DNA from: Treponema vincentii F0403 | GTDB taxonomy: Bacteria; Spirochaetota; Spirochaetia; Treponematales; Treponemataceae | DNA length: 64,000 nt | Reading direction: 5' to 3' | NCBI RefSeq assembly: GCF_000412995.1 | Contig: NZ_KE332512.1 | Coordinates: 492,697-556,696 of the forward strand | Shown: positions 17,204-26,040 of the stretch, piece after piece | Layout of the letters: every line of letters starts with the position of its first letter | Position numbering within the stretch: the first letter of the stretch is position 1 | The notes under the pieces: model-generated | Seen by the model: only the letters and a program-made list of their open reading frames with translations | What the model was told of the DNA's origin: nothing | Databases searched by the model: none | Program-made: the position numbers and the translations under genes

Positions 17204-18138
17204 AGTTTTACCTCCTTCAGCGTTTTGTTTATAAACAATACAACGGCTTCTTCGAGCTGTGCGATGCCCGGCTGTTCAATCGGAAAATGGCCTGCGTTTT
17301 TAAGTGTGCACAGTTCTTTTGTACTCCCTATGCGGTCGAAAAAAAGGCGGCTTATCCGTTCGGGCGTCCAACGGTCTTTTTCGGGATGACAAAGCAAAAG
17401 CGGAAGCTCGAATGCTTCAGGTTCTGCGGCAGGAACGCTTTCCATCATCGAACATAAAAAACCGAGGTATACGGAAGATCCTGCACCCCTTTTATCCTGC
17501 AGCAGCAAAGACAGTACCCGTCCGTCGTTGACGATTGCGTTCATATTCGTTACCGCCTTTACGGGGATTTTTAAGCGCCTCATCTGTTTCGGCATAAAAC
17601 GCAAAAGCGGCAGGGCAAAGCGGGCATGCAGCTTGTTCTTTGCCGAATATTCCCGCACCGGCTTTAAGCGATTATCCAACAGGGTGGTAACGATGACGCC
17701 GGACACACCTTGAACCGAGCAAGCGATGTTGTATGCGAGCATACCGCCTGCGCTCAAACCCAGCACAAAAAGCTTTTCGCAGCGCTGCAGCTCCTGCCTC
17801 ACGATATGAATGCCCGTATCGATCCATGTTTTATAAGACGGCACGCCCTCGTATTCGGTATAGCCGTACCCCGGCAAATCAGGACAAATAACCTTATAGC
17901 CGCGCCGTGCCAATGGAACCGCTATAAACGACAGAAGCCGCCCGTTCCCTCCTACGCCGTGAAACAGCACAAGCGTAACACCGTTGCCGTTCCATTCGTT
18001 GTATACGTCGATATGAATATTCGCCCCGCCGAATACATTGAACGTTTCTGACGGCGCACATGAAGCGCTTATTCTGTTGCGTTCGGGCAAAAACGCTTGA
18101 AGCTTTTTCCATGTTTCATCGTTCGCATACATGTTCAT
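17200..18138 (-). CDS. Alpha/beta hydrolase
   Basis: The 312-residue cytoplasmic protein has the classic hydrolase fold: VTLVLFHGVGGNGR oxyanion region, nucleophile elbow GLSAGG (Ser about 150), acid in CHPEKDRWTP and His in NAGHFPIEQPG. There is no signal peptide. It lies 14 bp downstream of the TetR gene and is probably controlled by it. The substrate is unknown; esters or lactones are usual for the family. The RBS is weak (AT-rich leader). Confidence 0.85.
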   Translation of the reverse strand: MNMYANDETWKKLQAFLPERNRISASCAPSETFNVFGGANIHIDVYNEWNGNGVTLVLFHGVGGNGRLLSFIAVPLARRGYKVICPDLPGYGYTEYEGVPSYKTWIDTGIHIVRQELQRCEKLFVLGLSAGGMLAYNIACSVQGVSGVIVTTLLDNRLKPVREYSAKNKLHARFALPLLRFMPKQMRRLKIPVKAVTNMNAIVNDGRVLSLLLQDKRGAGSSVYLGFLCSMMESVPAAEPEAFELPLLLCHPEKDRWTPERISRLFFDRIGSTKELCTLKNAGHFPIEQPGIAQLEEAVVLFINKTLKEVKL

Positions 18139-18152
18139 AATTATTAATTATT

Positions 18153-18797
18153 TCACCTATCAATCTGTTCTATCCAATACTGTTTCCAACCAGCACAATG
18201 ATAGATATTAAAATCGAGCGCATATTCTACAGCTTCCGATTTTTTTAAATCATGATAAAAAATTTCTTTTAAATTTTCAAAATGTGCAGATACCATGACA
18301 TGAACAAAAAAACTTCTCCGGCGCGAAATCGTCACATTATCATATTCCAATAAACGGATCGTATCGTGCTCGACAAGATCGATAGCTTTATCAAAAATGT
18401 GTTCATAAGAACTTCCTTTAGAACAACAAACAATCAGCTTCATAGCCACCCAGTTATCATAAAAGAAATCTACCATTCTTAAAAAGCGCAGCCGCGATAC
18501 TTCCGTAATTGCAGAAAGTTCACCGGTTTTCATACCGATATCCTTTTCTTTAAAAACATCAGTGTGCGTTATGAGACCTAAAAATTCATCAAATACATTT
18601 CCGATAAGGGCATCAAACAAGCCTTCCTTGTTTTTAAAAAGGTGATACAGTGCGCCCGTCGTTACGCCTGCACGTTCTGCAATAGTGCGGACATTAGCAT
18701 CCGAAAAGCCTTTATCAAAAAACTCCTGCTGTGCCGTACACAAAATCCTTCCGCGCGTATTCAATTCTTCCGCATCGATTACAATCTTTTCTTGCAT
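18153..18797 (-). CDS. TetR/AcrR family transcriptional regulator
   Basis: The 214-residue protein has the TetR helix-turn-helix in residues about 15-60 (ILCTAQQEFFDKGF, VRTIAERAGVTTGALYHLF, KNKEGLFDALI), followed by a divergent ligand-binding domain. It lies between a membrane protein gene (15 bp upstream) and the hydrolase gene (14 bp downstream), so it likely autoregulates this operon. The ligand is unknown. Confidence 0.9.
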   Translation of the reverse strand: MQEKIVIDAEELNTRGRILCTAQQEFFDKGFSDANVRTIAERAGVTTGALYHLFKNKEGLFDALIGNVFDEFLGLITHTDVFKEKDIGMKTGELSAITEVSRLRFLRMVDFFYDNWVAMKLIVCCSKGSSYEHIFDKAIDLVEHDTIRLLEYDNVTISRRRSFFVHVMVSAHFENLKEIFYHDLKKSEAVEYALDFNIYHCAGWKQYWIEQIDR

Positions 18798-18812
18798 ACC
18801 CGTTATACCTGT

Positions 18813-19577
18813 TTATTCCGTTACGCGGGGTATATGAGGAAGATATCGGCTTGCCATTTGCAGCTGATAGTTAATTACCACTTTACAATACAAAATCGAG
18901 GAGATATACGCATTACAAGTTAAAAAGATAATTTGCACTAATGACGGCGGCGTATATTGCGGATTATCAACAATGGAAAAGCCGATATAAAAAGCGGGAA
19001 TATACAACATAAGAAAAAAGGGCAGAACAACAACAAGATTTTTCCGAAAGATAGCTTTGCTTTCCGCAATAATAAGTTTCATCTTCATGCTCTCTTTTTT
19101 ATAAACCAAAATTGTCGGTACAAATACTAATCGACTAAACCAATATAAAAGAAAAATAAAAACCAAACCTTTTCCTATCAAATCCGTAATAGAGAATATG
19201 GAAGATGCGCCCGACTGCAGTGAAGTGAAAATAATCATAACCGCAGTAACCGGTATCGTTATGATCATCAACTGAATAAAATAAATAAAATAGAGATGCA
19301 GAATTACCGTAAAAATAGAATTAAAAACAACATTTCCTATCTGTTGCTTTATATATGCCCGCTGAAAATACACAATAGCAGCTGTTTGAAAAACTGATAC
19401 AGCAAGTGTTACGAGATACAAAAACGAGTTAACCGCTTTGTTTGAACTGTTAAACAGGGATACCAGATTTGAAATGACCGCTAAACCTATATACACAAGG
19501 GTATAGTTAATAAAAGGCTTTCTCAGAAGCTTCATATCAGAGATAACGGATTGAATAATACCTATGAGCTGTTTCAT
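18813..19577 (-). CDS. Polytopic membrane protein of unknown function
   Basis: The 254-residue protein has five or six hydrophobic helices (for example YIGLAVISNLVSLF, VTLAVSVFQTAAIVYF, FTVILHLYFIYFIQL, LVVVLPFFLMLYIPAFYIGF) and few charged residues. Its general form resembles YihY/GlpM-like or DUF975-type membrane proteins, but no specific family was recognised. An AAAAAGGA site precedes ATG 19577. It is the first gene of the TetR operon and may carry the substrate handled by the hydrolase (inference). Confidence 0.7.
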   Translation of the reverse strand: MKQLIGIIQSVISDMKLLRKPFINYTLVYIGLAVISNLVSLFNSSNKAVNSFLYLVTLAVSVFQTAAIVYFQRAYIKQQIGNVVFNSIFTVILHLYFIYFIQLMIITIPVTAVMIIFTSLQSGASSIFSITDLIGKGLVFIFLLYWFSRLVFVPTILVYKKESMKMKLIIAESKAIFRKNLVVVLPFFLMLYIPAFYIGFSIVDNPQYTPPSLVQIIFLTCNAYISSILYCKVVINYQLQMASRYLPHIPRVTE

Positions 19578-19720
19578 TCTTATATTCCTTTTTATGAACG
19601 CTACTTTACCGCAAACGCTTAAGCTGCCCGTATGATAATCGATATTCAGTGTTATTACAATGAGATAATAAATTTTCCGGTTAATTAACCGTTACTTAAC
19701 AGGAAAAATAAGCATTCCCC

Positions 19721-20725
19721 TCACCTGCCCTGCATAAGGTTAAAAAGCTTTTCAAACATATCTTTTGCGGTTCTGCCGTACCGTACGTCAAGCCGCTCCA
19801 GTACCGAATGAACGGCTCCCCTCCCCTGCGTTTCCGCGTCGGCAATCGAACCGCTTGCACTCAATAACGCAATCGCTTTTTCCACCGCAGGGCTCTCAAT
19901 ACCCTCCCGCTGCGCCTGCTCAAAATAGGCGGTAAGCGCCGCGGCATCTTCAGGATGTTTTTCGATATGCAGTATCACGGGCAGGCTTTTTTTCCCTTCC
20001 ACAATATCGTCGCCGCGTTTTTTTCCGGCATTGCCGGCACTGATGTTCTTTGCATCGTCGAGTATCTGAAAGCCGACGCCGGCAGCTTCAAAAAGAGACG
20101 CAAAGGCTGCGCTTTCTTCATGAGCTTTTCCCGCAGCGCGCATACCGGTATAGGCCGCAAGCGCGGCGAGCGCCCCCGTCTTTAAACGGATCATCCGCTC
20201 ATAGTCCTTCCGCGAAGGGAAAAAACCGGCAGTCCGGTGCCAATGAATGTCGAGCGCCTGCCCTTCATGCAGGGCACGGATATGCGTAAGCGCCGCGGCA
20301 TATAAATCGAGTTTTATGTTTGCAGGCGCCCGATATGCTTCGAGCGAGCCCAATGCCTGAAAATAGAGCCAGCTGCCGGAATTAAGCGCCGAATCAAGCC
20401 CATAAGCAACATGGGCGGCAGGCTGCCCGCGGCGCAGTTCGGAATTATCTTCTATATCATCATGAATAAGGCTTGCCGTATGGATTCCTTCGATAAGCGG
20501 AGTAAGCGTGTATATTTCCTCTCCGCTGCCGCCCGCAAGCTGATAGGCAAGTACCGCAAGCAGCGGCCGCCAACGTTTTCCGCCGCCTGCAACCAATGAG
20601 GCGCACGGAGCGGATAACAGCGCAATCGGATTGAGCTCCGAAGCGGCATTCGGCATATCGGGTAAAAAGGCGGAGTGCAGCGCACATTCAATTTTTGCAA
20701 GCCGTTGCGTAAATTCATCATTCAT
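19721..20725 (-). CDS. Polyprenyl (isoprenyl diphosphate) synthase
   Basis: The 334-residue trans-prenyltransferase has GGGKRWRPLL, the first Asp-rich motif LIHDDIED with RRGQPA, and the second region FQILDDAKN...GDDIVEGKKSLP. It elongates allylic diphosphates with isopentenyl diphosphate for quinone or lipid-carrier synthesis. The second motif is DDAKN where DDxxD is usual, so the last Asp is Asn. The residues before the first motif (TPLIEGIHTAS) do not settle chain length. It is divergent from rlmE across palindrome copy 2. Confidence 0.88.
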   Translation of the reverse strand: MNDEFTQRLAKIECALHSAFLPDMPNAASELNPIALLSAPCASLVAGGGKRWRPLLAVLAYQLAGGSGEEIYTLTPLIEGIHTASLIHDDIEDNSELRRGQPAAHVAYGLDSALNSGSWLYFQALGSLEAYRAPANIKLDLYAAALTHIRALHEGQALDIHWHRTAGFFPSRKDYERMIRLKTGALAALAAYTGMRAAGKAHEESAAFASLFEAAGVGFQILDDAKNISAGNAGKKRGDDIVEGKKSLPVILHIEKHPEDAAALTAYFEQAQREGIESPAVEKAIALLSASGSIADAETQGRGAVHSVLERLDVRYGRTAKDMFEKLFNLMQGR

Positions 20726-20771
20726 ACTACTATTATAGCCAATATTTTATTGATAGAGAACTACTCTAGCA

Positions 20772-20920
20772 AAGTGCAAAGGCATCGAATAGTTTCTAAA
20801 TATAGCCCGCAGAATAATGGAGGCTGTTCAACCAGAGTTTCGCCGCTTTGCGGCTCAAATGGTCGCCCAACCTCCATTATTCTGCGATATTGCTTTACTC
20901 TTTCGATACCTTTGCACTTT
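20772..20920. repeat. Modular palindrome, copy 2 (between divergent prenyl synthase and rlmE)
   Basis: Outer arms are 20772-20790 (AAAGTGCAAAGGCATCGAA) and 20902-20920, one mismatch. Inner arms start CGCAGAATAATGGAGG and pair with CCTCCATTATTCTGCG. The core is CAACCAGAGTTTC-GCCGC-TTT-GCGGC-TCAAATGG. Module B is absent. Inner-arm coordinates may be off by one. The element ends about 20 bp before the rlmE start. Confidence 0.85.
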
Positions 20921-20941
20921 TTGGGGTAAAAAAAGGAATAG

Positions 20942-21538
20942 ATGGGAAATCAGTATCGGGAACCCGACTATTGGTCGCGCAAGGCTTTTTCGGAAGGCTA
21001 TCCCGCGCGGTCGGTCTATAAATTGGAAGAAATGCAAAAAAAATTTAACCTATTCGGAAAAACCGATAGTGTGCTCGATCTCGGTGCGGCGCCGGGAAGT
21101 TGGACAACGTTTTTGCTTCGGTTCCTCTCTCCGGAAGGGCGCGTATGCGCAGTGGACTTGCAGCCGCTTTCAGAATCGATACGGGATCCGCGGCTTTCGT
21201 TCTTCCAAGGAGACCTTACCGGCGCGGACATGGCTGCTGCGGTAAAAAGCTGCGGCCCCTATCGCTCCGTTATCTGCGATGCCGCCCCCGCGACCACCGG
21301 CAACAAAACCGTCGATACCGCCCGTTCCGCCTCCCTTGTCGAAATGGCGCTTTACTATGCCGAAACGCAGCTGGAAGCTCACGGCAACTTCGCCGTCAAG
21401 ATTTTTCAGGGCGGCAGCGAACAGCAGTATTTGCAGCAGATGCGGAAGCTGTTTAAAAGCGCCCGCGCCTTTAAACCGGAAGCATGCCGCAGCAGCAGCT
21501 TTGAAACCTACCTCCTCGGCTTAGACTTTAAAGGCTGA
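20942..21538 (+). CDS. rlmE: 23S rRNA (uridine-2'-O)-methyltransferase RlmE/FtsJ
   Basis: The 198-residue protein has the complete K-D-K-E site: Lys in ARSVYKLEEM, Asp in VICDAAPATTG, Lys in NFAVKIFQGG and Glu in SSSFETYLLG. The SAM-binding motif is VLDLGAAPGSW. It methylates U2552 of 23S rRNA in the A loop (family knowledge). An AAAAGGA site lies just before ATG 20942. The region between it and the divergent gene is occupied by palindrome copy 2. Confidence 0.93.
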   Translation: MGNQYREPDYWSRKAFSEGYPARSVYKLEEMQKKFNLFGKTDSVLDLGAAPGSWTTFLLRFLSPEGRVCAVDLQPLSESIRDPRLSFFQGDLTGADMAAAVKSCGPYRSVICDAAPATTGNKTVDTARSASLVEMALYYAETQLEAHGNFAVKIFQGGSEQQYLQQMRKLFKSARAFKPEACRSSSFETYLLGLDFKG

Positions 21539-21562
21539 GGGTAAGCATTCTCGATTATTTTC

Positions 21563-21592
21563 TTGACAATTCCTACAACTAGCATTTACAAT
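21563..21592 (+). promoter_or_regulatory. Sigma70 promoter of the EF-G-like gene
   Basis: TTGACA (21563-21568), 18-bp spacer, TACAAT (21587-21592). A second TATAAT follows a few bases later but at poor spacing. Confidence 0.6.
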
Positions 21593-21611
21593 ATATAATA
21601 GTTAATTTAAC

Positions 21612-21645
21612 GGGAATCCCTAAACTCGGTTTGTTAGAGATTCCC
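21612..21645 (+). promoter_or_regulatory. Leader stem-loop before the EF-G-like gene
   Basis: GGGAATC (21612-21618) pairs with GATTCCC (21639-21645), and inner CTAAAC/GTTT pairing extends the stem. It lies between promoter and RBS and could act as a leader structure; there is no T run. Confidence 0.5.
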
Positions 21646-21669
21646 TAACATCGTATGAGGAGCTTCGTG

Positions 21670-23748
21670 ATGGGAATTGGAACAGAAAAAATAAGAACGA
21701 TTGCGATTGCAGGACATGGACAGTCCGGTAAAACAACACTTATTGAAAATCTTGCAGCATTAACGGGTACGATTGCACGGGCGGAACCGGTTTCCGGCGG
21801 AAAAACGTTGAGCGACTATACGCCCGAAGAAATAGAGCGGAAAATTTCGATATATTCGGCGCTGGTGTCGATGAACTGGAACGATACGGTTATCAATTTC
21901 TGGGATACTCCCGGTTCTTCGGACTTTATGGGTGAAGTTATCGCGGCCTTCAGGTCGGCGGAAACAGGCTTGATGGTACTCGATGCAAAATCGGGAGTAC
22001 AGATTGAAACCATTAAATACTGGCGCGACCTTGACCGCCGGAATAAACCCCGCTTGGTTTTTGTCAATAAAATGGACGAAGACCGCGCCGATTTTAATCA
22101 CTCGATGCAGGATGTAAAAACACAATTCAAAGCGGATGTCTTTGCCGTTACCTTCCCCATCGGAAAAGGAGCGGATCTTACCGGCATCGTCGACGTACTG
22201 CACGGTGTCGCCTATCAAATAGATTCAAACGGGAAAGAGAAAGAAATTCCCATCCCCGACGAAGCAAAAAAACAATATGAAGAGATGCGCGAGGTACTTG
22301 CCGGAGCTGCAGCGGAAGGTGATGAAGACTTATTGGTAAAATTCATCGACGAAGGAGAGCTCAGCAGCGAGGAAATTGCAAAGGGGCTTACGCTCGCGAT
22401 GAGAAACAATAGAATCGTGCCGATTTTTGCCGGTGCGGCGCAGACGGGACTCGGCTTAACCGCACTCTTGCGCTTTATCACCGAAATCTTACCCTCTCCC
22501 GCCGGGTGTTTGGAACGTGCGGTAAAAGACGGCGAAGAGTGTACTATCAAAATCGATCCCGAACCGGCATTTTCGGGATTTATCGTCAAAACCGCAAACG
22601 ATCAGTTCTCCGGACGGCTTTCGTACATCAAAGTTATTACCGGTACGCTCGTATCGGATGCGGAAGTATATAACATCAATGAACAAAAGAAAGAGCGAGT
22701 CGGTAAGTTATACCGTGCTGCAGGAAAGAAACTGACTGAAGTAAAGGAACTTGTAGCCGGAGATGTCGGCGTTGCAGTTAAACTCGCGGCAGCAAAAACC
22801 AACGATACCCTTGCCGCCTCTCAAGATTGCCCGCCGTTTGTGAAACTGCGTAATCCCGATCCTATCTATTCGCTTGCGGTAGCCGCCGTCGATAAGAAAA
22901 ATGACGACAAGCTCGGGGAACAGCTGCTTCGCGCCTGCGAAGAAGACATGACGCTTTCTTTTGTCTACAACCCCGAAACAAAGCAAAACGTATTTTCCGG
23001 CATGGGAGACTTGCATACCTCTATCGTGCTTGACCGCATTAAAAAGCAGACAAAGATTGAAGTACAAACTTCTATTCCCCGCATCGCCTACCGCGAAACT
23101 ATCCGCCAAAAAGCGCAGGCAGAATATACGCATAAGAAACAGTCGGGCGGACACGGACAGTTCGGACGAGTCGTACTGGCGATTGAACCGCTGGAACGCG
23201 GTGCAAAATACAGCTTTACCAATGCGGTATTCGGTGGTGCGATTTCCAAGGGCTATATTCCCGGTGTTGAAAAGGGCGTAAAAGAAGCCATGGAAAACGG
23301 CGTCATGGCGGGCTATCCCGTTGTCGATGTCGGTACGACGGTGTTGGACGGTAAAGAGCATCCGGTAGACTCATCGGAAATGGCCTTTAAGATCGCCGCC
23401 CGAAACGCATTCAAAAATGCAATGCGTAACGCAGGCCCTATCCTTCTGGAACCGATTATGAATTTAACGGTCTATGTGGAAACAGCCTACCTCGGCGATA
23501 TTATGAGCGACCTGTCTTCACGCCGCGGCCGCATCCTCGGACAGTCCCAGCTTGCAAACGGCATCGAAGAAATCCGTGCACAGGTGCCGCACAAAGAATT
23601 GCTCCGTTACGCTATTGATCTGCGATCGATGACCAGCGGTACCGGTTCTTTCGAAATGTCGTTTGATCATTACGATCCGATCTCCGGCAAAATTGCCGAT
23701 GAAGTAGTTGCCGCTGCCAAGGCATTTATCGAAGAACAAGAGGAGTAA
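21670..23748 (+). CDS. Elongation factor G-like translational GTPase
   Basis: ATG 21670 is chosen because AGGAG (21657-21661) is 8 bp upstream. The 692-residue protein has the EF-G domain order: G domain with GHGQSGKTT (P-loop), WDTPGSSDF (G3) and VNKMDEDR (G4), then domains II-V ending AAAKAFIEEQEE. The P-loop and switch regions differ from canonical FusA (AHIDAGKTT there), so this is one of the EF-G-like paralogues common in spirochaetes, not necessarily the main translocase. A role in ribosome recycling or stress is possible (inference). It has its own promoter and leader hairpin. Confidence 0.88.
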   Translation: MGIGTEKIRTIAIAGHGQSGKTTLIENLAALTGTIARAEPVSGGKTLSDYTPEEIERKISIYSALVSMNWNDTVINFWDTPGSSDFMGEVIAAFRSAETGLMVLDAKSGVQIETIKYWRDLDRRNKPRLVFVNKMDEDRADFNHSMQDVKTQFKADVFAVTFPIGKGADLTGIVDVLHGVAYQIDSNGKEKEIPIPDEAKKQYEEMREVLAGAAAEGDEDLLVKFIDEGELSSEEIAKGLTLAMRNNRIVPIFAGAAQTGLGLTALLRFITEILPSPAGCLERAVKDGEECTIKIDPEPAFSGFIVKTANDQFSGRLSYIKVITGTLVSDAEVYNINEQKKERVGKLYRAAGKKLTEVKELVAGDVGVAVKLAAAKTNDTLAASQDCPPFVKLRNPDPIYSLAVAAVDKKNDDKLGEQLLRACEEDMTLSFVYNPETKQNVFSGMGDLHTSIVLDRIKKQTKIEVQTSIPRIAYRETIRQKAQAEYTHKKQSGGHGQFGRVVLAIEPLERGAKYSFTNAVFGGAISKGYIPGVEKGVKEAMENGVMAGYPVVDVGTTVLDGKEHPVDSSEMAFKIAARNAFKNAMRNAGPILLEPIMNLTVYVETAYLGDIMSDLSSRRGRILGQSQLANGIEEIRAQVPHKELLRYAIDLRSMTSGTGSFEMSFDHYDPISGKIADEVVAAAKAFIEEQEE

Positions 23749-23816
23749 TATCTTTAGCTGCAATACGTAAAATTAAGTCATTGATATATAAAAACTTAAT
23801 TTGAAGTTTGTTGAGG

Positions 23817-23847
23817 ATGTCCCGAAAGACAGAAACTTTTGGGACAT
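23817..23847 (+). promoter_or_regulatory. Stem-loop upstream of the chemoreceptor gene
   Basis: ATGTCCCGAAAG (23817-23828) and CTTTTGGGACAT (23836-23847) pair with one mismatch around a 7-nt loop. It could be a weak terminator for the EF-G-like gene or a leader structure; no T run follows. Confidence 0.45.
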
Positions 23848-23901
23848 TCCCGTTTCCACCATATAAAAAAGTTGGCACATATACACAGAGAGGAGAGTAT
23901 T

Positions 23902-25746
23902 ATGGCAGAAACAACAGCAATGCAGGAATATCAAAATCCCCCTAAACAAATTCTTATTTTTGATTTATGCACCAACCTCGGATGGATAGCGGCTAATTTT
24001 ATCACCTCGCCCTTCGTCGGCAGCATGGGAGGTATCGAAGCCGTTGTAAAGACAAAGGCATTTATTGCTTGCGTCATCATTGCAGCCCTCAATCCTATTA
24101 TAAAACAACGCCTGTTATTTCCGGCAATTCTTAACTGGAAAGAAGATCTTCATAAGGCAAAAAAATATATTGTGCTTTATGAAAAATTACTATTGGCATT
24201 TCCGCTCACTATGGCCTTTACCGTTCCCTTCTTTATTTCGCTTGAAATGGGATTATTACAAAACACCGGAATATTTTTATCTGCGGTGTTCAGCACGACT
24301 GGGAATATCTTATTAATCGGCGGCTTATTTTGTGCATGTGCCGTCAGAAGTTTTGAAAAATGGGCGATGTTTGTACCCATCGATGAAGAAAGCCTTTCGC
24401 TTTCAATGTTAAAACGGGTGGCGCTTGTAAGTATTACCTGTATCGTCGCAATTGTGCTGCTTGTTCTTTCTCCGCTTGTACGGTACCAACAGCATAATGT
24501 CCATGCAAAACTCATGACCGCGGTGCTGCCGCTTTTTATATACGGTTTAATTCTTTCGGTATTTAACTTGCTGTCAATCATACGTTCATTTGAACGGAGA
24601 ATAGCGTTAATACAGCAAATTGTTAAGATGTTGGCACACGGGGATTACCGGCAAGAACTACTGAGAGCATGGACGAGAGATGAGCTTTCTCTTTTATTAC
24701 AGGATGTTAATACTTTCCTTACATTCAATAAAACATTTTTACATGATTTAAATAAAAGCGTTACCGTTTCAACCGATACGGCAGAAACACTTTCTTCCAA
24801 TATGAAAATGACTTCAAACGCCGTTAAAGCAATTACCGAAAGCGTTTTGTCCGTGCAGAATCATATTCAAAACCAATCGGAAGGCATTTTAAAGATGCAA
24901 GCAACCATTCAAGAAATTGCACAAAATATTGAAAATCTTGATGCCAGTATAGAAACACAATCCAACTCCGTAAACGGTTCCGTTTCTACAATCGAACAGA
25001 TGGTAATGAATATCCAGTCCGTAACCGATACGGTCAAAGACACTTTTGATTCAATTGGCCATCTGAATACCGCGGCCGATGCAGGCAATACGGCAGTATT
25101 AAATGCTCATGCAATTGCAAAAAGCATCAGCGAACAGTCCGAAGGATTATTGGAAGCAAGTAACGTTATTCAGCATATTGCAAGTCAAACCAATTTACTT
25201 GCAATGAATGCCGCTATTGAGGCGGCACATGCCGGAGATGTGGGCAAAGGGTTTGCGGTTGTTGCCGATGAAATCAGAAAACTTGCGGAAGAGTCCAGCA
25301 CACAGGGAAAAAATATCACGACGGTGCTGAAAACCCTCAAGATGAAAATTGAAGAACTCAATTCTACAGCAGAAGCAACGTCCATGCAATTCGCGGAAAT
25401 TATGCGGTTATTAACAACCGTTAATAGAGGCAGCAGCACGATTATGGAATCGATGACGAAACAAACCGACGGTAATACGCAAGTCCTCGAAAGCGTTAAA
25501 GAGATCAGCGCCATCACGGCAAAGGTTAAAGAAGGCTCTTTGGAAATACTTACGGGAAATACCGAAGTCGGCAAAGAGATGGCAAAATTGGTTGAAATTT
25601 CGCGGCATATTAACAGTACCATACACAGCGTAAGCGGTGATACGGAACAAATTAGAAAAGTCATCGACGAAGTAAGCAACAGCAGCGCACAGAATCGGAG
25701 CGCAGCACAGCATGTTATGAAGTATCTGGAGCAGCTTTCGTTGTAA
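23902..25746 (+). CDS. Methyl-accepting chemotaxis protein
   Basis: ATG 23902 has GGAGAG four bases upstream. The 614-residue protein starts with about six hydrophobic helices (residues 30-245) and lacks a large periplasmic loop between two helices, so it probably senses from within or near the membrane. The cytoplasmic signalling domain carries the conserved hairpin [18 protein letters not shown] (residues about 430-447) and [14 protein letters not shown], which bind CheW and CheA. The che operon is about 35 kb away. The ligand is unknown. Confidence 0.93.
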   Translation: MAETTAMQEYQNPPKQILIFDLCTNLGWIAANFITSPFVGSMGGIEAVVKTKAFIACVIIAALNPIIKQRLLFPAILNWKEDLHKAKKYIVLYEKLLLAFPLTMAFTVPFFISLEMGLLQNTGIFLSAVFSTTGNILLIGGLFCACAVRSFEKWAMFVPIDEESLSLSMLKRVALVSITCIVAIVLLVLSPLVRYQQHNVHAKLMTAVLPLFIYGLILSVFNLLSIIRSFERRIALIQQIVKMLAHGDYRQELLRAWTRDELSLLLQDVNTFLTFNKTFLHDLNKSVTVSTDTAETLSSNMKMTSNAVKAITESVLSVQNHIQNQSEGILKMQATIQEIAQNIENLDASIETQSNSVNGSVSTIEQMVMNIQSVTDTVKDTFDSIGHLNTAADAGNTAVLNAHAIAKSISEQSEGLLEASNVIQHIASQTNLLAMNAAIEAAHAGDVGKGFAVVADEIRKLAEESSTQGKNITTVLKTLKMKIEELNSTAEATSMQFAEIMRLLTTVNRGSSTIMESMTKQTDGNTQVLESVKEISAITAKVKEGSLEILTGNTEVGKEMAKLVEISRHINSTIHSVSGDTEQIRKVIDEVSNSSAQNRSAAQHVMKYLEQLSL

Positions 25747-25756
25747 ATACTCGATT

Positions 25757-25792
25757 GGAAAAAAGCTAAGGGGAGGGGTAGCTTTTTTTTGT
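25757..25792 (+). terminator. Rho-independent terminator after the chemoreceptor gene
   Basis: AAAAAAGCTA and TAGCTTTTTT pair around a purine loop and end in a run of eight T. Confidence 0.85.
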
Positions 25793-25912
25793 TAACCGAT
25801 ATATAATTTTAATATGACAAGGATGTCCGGCATTTGTAAGCAGCAAACTATGTACCTCAATAGTCTCAAGAAGTCTCCCCCTCTTGACACGATGCCGTAT
25901 GCCCTCACAATA

Positions 25913-25975
25913 ACTTCACGACTTCACGACTTCACGACTTCACGACTTCACGACTTCACGACTTCACGACTTCAC
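25913..25975 (+). repeat. 8-bp tandem repeat (ACTTCACG), about 7.9 copies
   Basis: Seven full units and a seven-base partial unit. All three frames through the array are open and read TSRLHDFT, so a change in copy number shifts the frame without creating a stop in the array. Confidence 0.95.
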
Positions 25976-26040
25976 TGCCGTTTCGACGATTATATTCTCA
26001 CCATTTTCAGAATACGGCGGAAACTATACGCACGGTAAAA

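Noticed and set aside
24177-24581. Long antisense ORFs opposite the chemoreceptor, EF-G-like and glycan genes
   Set aside because: They are frame shadows with Ser/Arg/Cys-rich composition and no RBS or family similarity.
25814-26038. 74-residue ORF through the octamer repeat as an independent gene
   Set aside because: Its body is the repeat translation plus out-of-frame sequence of the next gene; it is treated as the possible upstream half of a phase switch.
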